From contig JAUCBJ010005192.1 in NCBI GenBank assembly GCA_032718475.1, positions 1 to 24,920 of the forward strand: a stretch of 24,920 nt of DNA. Direction: 5' to 3'. Below, one piece after another: positions 18,795-24,920 of the stretch (position 1 is the stretch's first letter; each line of letters opens with the position of its first letter). The translations under genes were made by a program, and so were the position numbers. Below the pieces are notes generated by a model. The model saw only the letters and a list, made by a program, of their open reading frames with translations. It searched no databases and had not been told where the DNA came from. This DNA is from Nemertoderma westbladi (lineage: Eukaryota > Xenacoelomorpha > Nemertodermatida > Nemertodermatidae).

Positions 18795-21149
18795 TTAAAT
18801 TAAACCGTTTCTATGGTGAGGGAATTGCTCATAGATCGGTCGGAAAAACGCGTGATGTAGAGCGTCAGTGAGGGTTATACGGTGGTTGGGTTCGTAATGC
18901 AACATCTGTCGGATCAGATGGAACAGCAGTTCATCCTCCTCGCCCTTCCTCAACATGTACCTCTCTAGATACTTAATGTTCTCCTTCACGTACTTCGCTA
19001 TACTTCCGCCCGGCTCGACATCCACCGCTCCTCTACTGTTGAAGTAGCGGCCTCCCCGTCGGGAGCGTTTCACCAACTTGGGGGGCACCGGCCCCAGAAC
19101 GGTCTCCATGATGGCGAGATGTTCCCGGTTGTCGTGCGTCTGGAACATTGTGATCCCAGAGTAGATCTCGAAGAGGATACAACCGATGGACCACACGTCG
19201 CAGGGTTGACTCCAACCGATCTCGAGGATAACCTCGATAGCGCGGTAATGCCGCGTCGACACGATGGTAGAGTGATGCTCGTGATCAAAGGTCGCGGAAC
19301 CGAAGTCGATTAAACGCAGTTCCGTGGAGCGAAGCGGTCGTCGCTTATTGCCGGAACCCAAATCGGGGTCGATAAAGAGAATGTTCTCCGGTTTGAGATC
19401 GGTGTGGGTGAGTTTGTTCGCGTGCATGAACTCCACAGCGACGCACAACTGATGCGCGATGTGACGCACTTGGCTCATCGGATACGGGGCGTACTTATTG
19501 GCCTTCAAGTAATCGAAAATACTAAGTCCGAGAAGATCGAAGGCCAAACAAATATGGCCGTGGAAGTTGAACCAATCGAGAAGTTTAACGCAAAGTTTAC
19601 TACCCTGGGGATCAGCCTCACTGAGTTTCTCTAGAACTTTGATTTCCAGTTTAGCCGCGTCTCTGTATTTTTCAACGTTTCTAATAATTTTTAACGCGAT
19701 TTTTTTTCTATTTTTATTGGTAGTGAATGTGTCCGCGCATTGCACGACCCGTCCGAAGGTTCCCTCCCCCAACGTCGACTCGATCTCGTAACGCCCGGCT
19801 ATCATATCGCCCTTATTGTAGATGAGATGGCCCTCCTTATCGTGTCGGACGCTGCGATCCCCGGAGCCCCGCGAGGTGCGCCTTCCGCGAAGGCGACGCG
19901 AACCCGAGGTCCGGGAACTGCCCCCGGAGGCCCCCCGCTTCCCGCCCCCCTCCGAGGAGCCTCCGGAGGAGCCGCTCGACGAACCTCGCCTACTCCGCGA
20001 CGACCAGAAGGAGCTGCTCCGATCGCTGCGACTGTAGGAGCCGGAACTGCTGCTGCGGGACTGGGACGAGGAGACCCGCCGCTGTCGGGAGGACCGATGT
20101 CTGCGGGAACGCCGTTCCGAACGTTTACGCAACGGGGAACGGTACTTGGAACGCCAACTCGGTTTGCTCTTAAGCTCGATCTCATTGCCGTAGGAACGAC
20201 GCTTGGGTTTACGACGGGACCTACTGCGTCTACGCCTATTACGCCCCCTCCCACGCGCTCGCTCCCTCTCCCATTTCCGTTGTAACGTTTCTCCTTCGCG
20301 TCTTTCTTTCGCTTTCCGGTTCTGCATTCTTTCCCTTTTTTTCGGATGCCTTTTTTTCCTCTTCCGTCGCATTTCGTTACGAATCAGTAGATCCTGCGGC
20401 GGCAGCGGCATTGCCAACGGCAACTCGGGTGCCCCAGTCGGTGGCAGCATACCGCCGTAGAACATCCCGTAAAACTCCTCGTGCGACATCGGAGGAAGGA
20501 AGGCGTGAGGTTGGCCGTCCGGGAATCCATCGGGGATCCTGGGAGGTGGGAATGCTGGGCTGCTCCAGACGGGCGCCCCTCCGGGGGCAGGGAAGACCCC
20601 CAGCCCCCCGGGGGGTCCGGGGAATCCGCCCCCCAACCCCAACCCGTTCTCGACGCCGTCGTTAGCGAGAGCCATTAGCCGACCGGTAACGCTGGTCTCC
20701 CGGCGCGGTCGGTAGCTCGCGGGAAGCGGTCGTGGTGGGTCGAGGGAGCGGGAGCGCGAGACGCGGAACTGCCGTTCGAAGGAATCTCGGGACATCGGGG
20801 GCGGCGGGGAGGGGCGTCCGTAGCGCGGGGAAGGGCGGTCTAGACGAGGCGGAGAGGGGCGGTCTCGTTCTCGGGATGGACGGCCCCGTCGTCGGTACTT
20901 CGCCGGTGGAGTCTCCCGGCCCCGACCACGGCTGTATCGCCGTCTCTCTCTGTGGGATCGGTGTCGGCTGGACCCCCGACGACGGCGACGGTAGTCGTTT
21001 GAGTCGGGACTCGCGGAAGAGATAGGAGGCGAGTTGGAGGAAGATCCGGATTCGCGAGCTCCTCTGTACGGGTCAAGCGACGGACGGGAAGAGCGGGTCC
21101 GCTTACGGTCCCGACTACGGGACGTACTGTTACCGCCGTGCTGCGTCAT
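18795..21149 (-). CDS. LAMMER/CLK-family dual-specificity protein kinase, RS-rich
   Basis: 784-residue kinase of the CDC2-like (CLK/Doa/LAMMER) group, nuclear enzymes that phosphorylate SR splicing factors. Residues 1-160 and 260-435 are rich in RS/SR, RR and KR; residues 170-250 are Gly/Pro-rich. The kinase domain spans about 454-769: glycine loop GEGTFG 461-466, Lys487 in IALK, Glu502 in helix C, the CLK-type catalytic loop HTDLKPEN (582-589, catalytic Asp584), and DFG 615-617. STRHYRA in the activation segment is typical of CLKs, but the next residues are AIE instead of APE (Ile638), and the LAMMER signature reads EHLAIMETVLG (676-686) instead of EHLAMMERILG. Vertebrate CLKs are about 480-640 residues, so the amino end is long. 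The ATG at 21147-21149 is the first in frame after an upstream in-frame TAG at 21214-21216; its Kozak context is weak (C at -3). Stop is TAA. No intron interrupts 2.35 kb of coding sequence, and the amino half is very GC-rich. It could be a retrogene or belong to an intron-poor lineage. Paralogue identity within CLK1-4/Doa cannot be decided. Confidence 0.95.
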   Translation of the reverse strand: MTQHGGNSTSRSRDRKRTRSSRPSLDPYRGARESGSSSNSPPISSASPDSNDYRRRRRGSSRHRSHRERRRYSRGRGRETPPAKYRRRGRPSRERDRPSPPRLDRPSPRYGRPSPPPPMSRDSFERQFRVSRSRSLDPPRPLPASYRPRRETSVTGRLMALANDGVENGLGLGGGFPGPPGGLGVFPAPGGAPVWSSPAFPPPRIPDGFPDGQPHAFLPPMSHEEFYGMFYGGMLPPTGAPELPLAMPLPPQDLLIRNEMRRKRKKRHPKKRERMQNRKAKERREGETLQRKWERERARGRGRNRRRRSRSRRKPKRRSYGNEIELKSKPSWRSKYRSPLRKRSERRSRRHRSSRQRRVSSSQSRSSSSGSYSRSDRSSSFWSSRSRRGSSSGSSGGSSEGGGKRGASGGSSRTSGSRRLRGRRTSRGSGDRSVRHDKEGHLIYNKGDMIAGRYEIESTLGEGTFGRVVQCADTFTTNKNRKKIALKIIRNVEKYRDAAKLEIKVLEKLSEADPQGSKLCVKLLDWFNFHGHICLAFDLLGLSIFDYLKANKYAPYPMSQVRHIAHQLCVAVEFMHANKLTHTDLKPENILFIDPDLGSGNKRRPLRSTELRLIDFGSATFDHEHHSTIVSTRHYRAIEVILEIGWSQPCDVWSIGCILFEIYSGITMFQTHDNREHLAIMETVLGPVPPKLVKRSRRGGRYFNSRGAVDVEPGGSIAKYVKENIKYLERYMLRKGEEDELLFHLIRQMLHYEPNHRITLTDALHHAFFRPIYEQFPHHRNGLI

Positions 21150-21212
21150 CGGAAATTTCGAGACGAAAATTTCGGACGGTAAACTTCGAAAGATGATAGA
21201 AGGGGAGAGTGT

Positions 21213-21230
21213 CTAGAAATAAAACAAGAG
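21213..21230 (-). promoter_or_regulatory. Candidate 3' splice site in the CLK 5' UTR
   Basis: On the minus strand TCTTGTTTTATTTCTAG is a pyrimidine-rich tract ending in AG, 64 bases before the kinase ATG. It resembles a spliceosomal 3' splice site, either for a 5' UTR intron or for spliced-leader trans-splicing. If used, the coding part would be a single exon behind a non-coding first exon. Unproven. Confidence 0.35.
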
Positions 21231-21596
21231 TGATAGAAAATAAAATTGCTGCATACAAAAAATAATACAAAAATATTAAAAAATAAAACAATGAAATAGA
21301 CGTTCCAAAACATAAACCATGCCATGACCATAGGCCTATGACTTAAACTTTGAACACGAGTTTGCATTACAGATAATAATAAATATGTAACTAAAGAAGA
21401 GGATCTCATGCAAGAGCAACTTTATGGCGGTCCGACGAAGATCTACAACAAAGAACAAACAAATTCCGTAGTACAAACTATCAGACTATTAAAAACGTTT
21501 GCAAAACGTGAATAAAATTGTAGGTCGGCTAAGTCTAAATCGTGTTGAAAACTACACACGATATTCTTACGGCTGTACGGTCTTTATGATAGGCCT
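21231..21596. other. Region upstream of the CLK gene
   Basis: AT-rich, presumed to hold the 5' UTR intron and/or promoter of the kinase. No convincing TATA box is seen. An 87-codon minus-strand frame here (21146-21409) ends inside the kinase start in another frame and is not credible. Confidence 0.45.
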
Positions 21597-22159
21597 ACCG
21601 GTGTAACAGATAATTTCCACACCCCATGCAATATCACTCCCCAGTTAAAAACGGCTACCCGGGGTGTATTTTCCCTAGTGTATTTTAACCCCCTCCAGTG
21701 CCAGTGAAAAGTTGAAAACTCACACCAGCATTTATCAATTTTCACTCTGTTCCAATCCATCCCCGGTTGAATTTCCCTAGTGTATTCTCACTCCCGGTGT
21801 ATTTTGTTGTATCTTCTACAGTAGGCCTACCGGTACCGCCTACTTTACTATATATAAATCTCCAGCGTGTGTTTGTATGTGTACTAGAGGTACCTGTGGT
21901 CGTCTGTTCGCTTAACTGTCTGACTGTAGGCTTATATCGAATTTAAATTATATTTAAATTTAAAATATCATGGGGGTAAGGATACACTGAGGGGGGTTAC
22001 GTTTCACTAAAAAATCACCCGGAGTAGTTTCACCCCCGGTTAAATTATAGGGGGTACTAGTGAATTCTAACCGGGGGGTGAAAATACACTAACGGTAGGG
22101 AATTTTAACCGGGAGGTGAATTTTTAGGGGGGTGGAAATTCACTGCTAGTGCTACCGGT
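21597..22159. mobile_element. Fold-back element with long diverged inverted arms
   Basis: Both ends carry ACCGGT followed inward by AATTTCCAC and a C-rich stretch, in inverted orientation. The left arm (about 21597-21810) contains repeated C-rich blocks such as CCCTAGTGTATTTTAACCCC and CCCCGGTTGAATTTCCCTAG. The right arm (about 21970-22159) contains their complements, such as GGGAATTTTAACCGGGAGG and CTAACCGGGGGGTGAAAAT. A non-homologous AT-rich centre separates the arms. Self-repeated inverted arms without coding capacity fit a fold-back or MITE-like element; the superfamily is unknown. Confidence 0.55.
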
Positions 22160-23462
22160 ACCCTTTTGCTTTTTCTCTTAATCACAATAACAAACTCCTG
22201 CACTCCAGCACTCTACTCTTATTTTGACGATGACTACACCTGTGTACACCGCAATACCAGCCTAGCCTGGCTGCCTGGCTATGGCTACGCTACACTGCTA
22301 CACCCACTAAATACTAAAATAGATCATTGCCGTGATCTGGTTATGTGTCATCTATTCTTGATCAGTTGATTATTTTTCTTTGAGATAATTAGATACCGGT
22401 AGGCTATCATTTTCTAGCCTACTTTTACAATCAGACAATGGCATTTTAACAAGCAATAGGCTAAAGGCAATCCAGAAAAGCGACCAGTAAGCAAGCAACA
22501 GCGACAGAGCGAGCACATGAACAAAAATTATGAATTATTTTAATTACATTTTTGTTTTTTTATGTTTGACAACTTCTACCGGTAGATTAGAAACTCGATC
22601 TTTCATGTTATATAGTTCTTTAGTTATTTATCAGTTTATGCTGTTATGGTACCGGTATGCAGTAAAACCTTCAACCGTCTTTCAGTCTTTGAAGGTCTAG
22701 CAGTCACTGCAGCACTGGTCACAAACTGACAAAGGACTATAAACAAATAACGAAATCCTACTTTTTACACTAGGTTTTTTTTATTAAAACCCAATCTGCC
22801 AATAATAAAACCTAATACTGTAATACTGCAGTACTGTAATATTAAAACCTAATTGTCATCCCTGGATACCGGTAGCCAGGCGTTAGCTGGTTAGGCCAGG
22901 TGTTAGGCTAGGTGCTAAGGCCAGAAGGCTGCTCTGCTACAGTGCTAGGAGGCACCTCTGTAGTACACACCTGCCTACCTACTGTCTGACTGTGTACTGA
23001 CCTACATTCAGACATTTCTACATACGCCTACTGCAGTACTGCTGTACTGACATAAGACAATTCTTGACTGGGACTCACCTTCTTGCCGTCTATTTCAGTA
23101 CAGCAGTAGGCCTATCGGTAGGCAGGTAGGTTATTTCACCGTCAATCTGTCAATTTTGCGGCTTATTACAGTATTAAAATGTCCTACAGCCGTCTGCCGT
23201 GTGGTGTGCTGCGGTACCACCGGTACCAGTATTCTGGTAGCAGTGCAGACTTACACAGTTACAGGCAGACAGGATAATACGAACTTAGATCCTGCAAAGC
23301 CTGACTTTGATGAGCTTAGATCCTAGCTAATTTAGATCTCATTTAGGGCAAATCTTTGGCTTCCTGGAAAACGCGCAACAGCGCAACAGCTCTGTAACCA
23401 ATGGGCAACATTGGCGCAACAGCGCAACAACCTAATATTGGTTTATGAAATTGACGACTTTG
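22160..23462. other. Non-coding DNA rich in ACCGGT and short palindromes
   Basis: No gene seen; the 67-codon plus frame at 22166-22369 has no domain. It holds five ACCGGT sites (near 22395, 22579, 22651, 22868, 23219), short TACTGCAGTACTG palindromes near 22820-22840 and 23029-23050, and a GCGCAACA microrepeat near 23371-23430. Confidence 0.5.
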
Positions 23463-23468
23463 TTTATT
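23463..23468 (-). promoter_or_regulatory. Candidate poly(A) signal of the minus-strand LINE remnant
   Basis: TTTATT on the plus strand reads AATAAA on the minus strand, about 120 bases after the stop codon of the LINE fragment at 23588-24232. It may mark the former 3' end of that retrotransposon. Confidence 0.3.
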
Positions 23469-23587
23469 ACCCAACGGGTATAAAATGGTTGGAACAAATG
23501 AAATATAAATACACCGTTTTTAAATGTATGTACAGTAAAATAAAATAAGTTTACCCCTATATTTAAAAATAATTGTAAGTTAATATT

Positions 23588-24232
23588 TTAGACGGTTGTT
23601 TGCGATGGAATTCTTGATTGAAGGTGGAAAGCTAAAGCCAAGGCTGTGTTGTAAGCGGGGATTGCCGGGCAAAGAAGCGCATGGCAGATATCCATGGCAG
23701 CCTCGCCACAGAGACTGCAAATGCACGAACTGTCTGGTCTCCAACACCGCTCGGTAGAACAGAGACGATGGTGGAAACCGTTTGAGATGTATTGCGCTGC
23801 AACTCGGCGACGCTGACCCGCTAGGTTGGCCAAAGATATCGCAGCAGTTGAGGGGTGGTCCACGGCAGCCAATATTTTGGTCGTGGAAGCGTACTTGCTT
23901 ACGCCACTCCAGAGCTTCCAGTAAAATCCTCGTACCTTTACAACGTGCTGTAATTGGAGGAGTTGTTCATTGGAGGAGTTTCCAAAAGTCGAGCAACCGT
24001 ATGTTGCCGCCGGCAGTATAACTAGTGACCATAGTTTGGTAGCTGTTGCCATGGAGACTATATTTAAATTAACCAGGGAAGCTATTCGCATGCAAGAAGC
24101 TATACCGCGGGATTGGAGGTGCAAGTAGTGATTACTTGGCGTATTAGTGGTGGATAGTACTACCCCAAGGTAGTTAAATTTATTCACAAATGGTAGCTGG
24201 TGTCCATTAAATGTTAATTTATCATCTCGCAT
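23588..24232 (-). pseudogene. 5'-truncated non-LTR retrotransposon, C-terminal part of the polymerase ORF
   Basis: A 214-codon open frame corresponding to the region downstream of the catalytic palm of a LINE reverse transcriptase. FNG near residue 8, followed by the FNYLG motif at 19-23, is the usual post-palm landmark, and a thumb-like region follows. Near the end is a C-x2-C-x8-H-x3-C zinc-knuckle-like motif (Cys172, Cys175, His184, Cys188), typical of LINE carboxyl ends. The catalytic YxDD box and everything upstream are missing: a TAA stands directly before the first ATG, and the DNA beyond shows no RT similarity in any frame. That fits 5' truncation, so it is a dead copy, although the remaining frame is intact over 645 bp, which suggests a fairly recent insertion. 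The clade is not assignable by eye. Confidence 0.75.
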
Positions 24233-24360
24233 TTAATATTGGTTTATACATTCCACTCTAATTCCATTGGCTTGTACATTCTGTTGCGTTCTATGACATT
24301 CCATTTCTGTAGCGCCGACGCCGATGGCGCAACAGAGTAATAAATAAAGCAAGGTACTAA
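24233..24360. other. Junction between two LINE remnants
   Basis: A short spacer between the truncated 5' edge of the minus-strand LINE fragment and the plus-strand one. It includes GGCGCAACAGAG near 24326, similar to the GCGCAACA repeats near 23371-23430 on the far side of the first fragment. Confidence 0.4.
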
Positions 24361-24755
24361 CTGTACGTTCTAAAAGGGATGCGACCTATAACAATCCTCG
24401 TACCAATATGGAACTCACTTCCCAGTGACGTTATCGAATCAGTAAGTGTTAAGTCCTTTTGTGACAAACTTAAAACTTGTAATTTATTAGAACATTGCCA
24501 TTTCAATAGATTCGATTAATTAGGACGCATGATCATTCATTTATTTTTAGTTTCTACTCAGTATGCATAAACGTTTGTCCTTATAAAACATAAAGTGTTT
24601 TTATAGAGGAGTGAACAGTTATTGATGGCGTGGTTATTTGTAATTATTGCCATTTCTAATTCAGTGTATTTAAATGTAAATTGTTGATTTCGTTAGTTAT
24701 TTGTTTTATTTTATAATTTTAATAAAAAGAGAGTTCAATTCAATTCAATCCAATG
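24361..24755 (+). mobile_element. 3' end of a second non-LTR retrotransposon with TTCAA tail
   Basis: A short frame open from 24361 to TAA at 24517-24519 reads VPIWNSLPSDVIESVSVKSF, followed by a Lys/Leu-rich tail. WNSLP-D-V-x(n)-FK-type endings are a common carboxyl terminus of CR1/Jockey-like LINE polymerases. The following AT-rich 3' UTR (about 200 bp) ends in AATAAA at 24721-24726 and a short TTCAATTCAATTCAAT tail at 24735-24750. LINEs of this kind often end in such short tandem repeats instead of poly(A). Everything upstream of the last ~50 codons is missing, so this is a severely 5'-truncated insertion. Confidence 0.75.
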
Positions 24756-24920
24756 CAGAGCTAAACCGAGCTAAAACCGTCCTATACCAAACTATAGTGA
24801 TGCCATAGAGCTATAACGATATATACCGGGCTAATAACGACCTACGCCGTAGAGCGTAGCTTTATTCGAGGTGTATTCGAGGTGAGATAAACGAGGTGTA
24901 TTATTTTGAAGTAATATCCT
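24756..24920. other. Non-coding DNA at window end
   Basis: No gene. Short imperfect repeats such as GAGCTAAAACCG/GAGCTATAACG and GGTGTATTCGAGGTG recur, suggesting a further degenerate repeat that runs off the window. Confidence 0.4.

Noticed and set aside
19740-20285. 181-codon plus-strand frame and other frames antisense to the CLK gene
   Set aside because: Shadows of the GC-rich RS-coding region; Arg/Pro/Gly-rich translations with no domain.
24045-24058. X-box-like GTTGCCATGGAGAC
   Set aside because: It lies inside the LINE coding remnant and is most simply coding sequence.

Overview
This is a stretch of an animal (metazoan) nuclear genome. It carries two recognisable host genes, both on the minus strand and both uninterrupted by introns in their coding parts: deoxyribose-phosphate aldolase (DERA, 2589-3539) and a LAMMER/CLK-family dual-specificity kinase with a long RS-rich amino end (18795-21149). 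The vertebrate-type DERA (close in length to the human protein), the CLK kinase, tRNA-derived SINE-like sequence, non-LTR retrotransposon remnants, PIF/Harbinger-like MITEs and AT-rich intergenic DNA all point to an animal. The sequence does not fix the phylum. No RNA gene, CRISPR array or bacterial operon is visible.

Layout. Positions 1-2588 are AT-rich non-coding DNA with a 31-bp tandem repeat (about 1674-1955) and a 22-base poly-G run. DERA follows. Positions 3974-4500 hold a 22-bp minisatellite with a palindromic unit, split by a small terminal-inverted-repeat element. Positions 6067-12799 are a giant GC-rich minisatellite of about 240 copies of a 28-bp unit, with higher-order structure that includes a nearly perfect 973-bp tandem duplication. 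Positions 12800-14750 have no recognised gene. Positions 14750-15047 hold a minus-strand SINE-like element whose Pol III B-box segment is amplified as four perfect 40-bp repeats; the same element carries a 28-bp stretch closely matching the giant minisatellite unit, which suggests where the minisatellite came from.

Positions 15048-18794 are AT-rich DNA with two MITE-like elements (16738-17110 and 18120-18227), each flanked by a 3-bp TWA duplication, and two more poly-G runs. The CLK gene follows. Positions 21597-22159 form a fold-back element. Positions 22160-23460 are non-coding and rich in the palindrome ACCGGT. The right end carries two 3'-terminal fragments of different non-LTR retrotransposons in opposite orientation (23588-24232 minus, 24361-24755 plus).

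The two host genes have unrelated roles (deoxynucleoside catabolism; phosphorylation of SR splicing factors), and nothing suggests joint regulation. Most of the interest is in the repeat biology (SINE-to-minisatellite relationship, very recent segmental amplification) and in two unusual substitutions in the kinase domain (APE to AIE, and a degenerate LAMMER motif).
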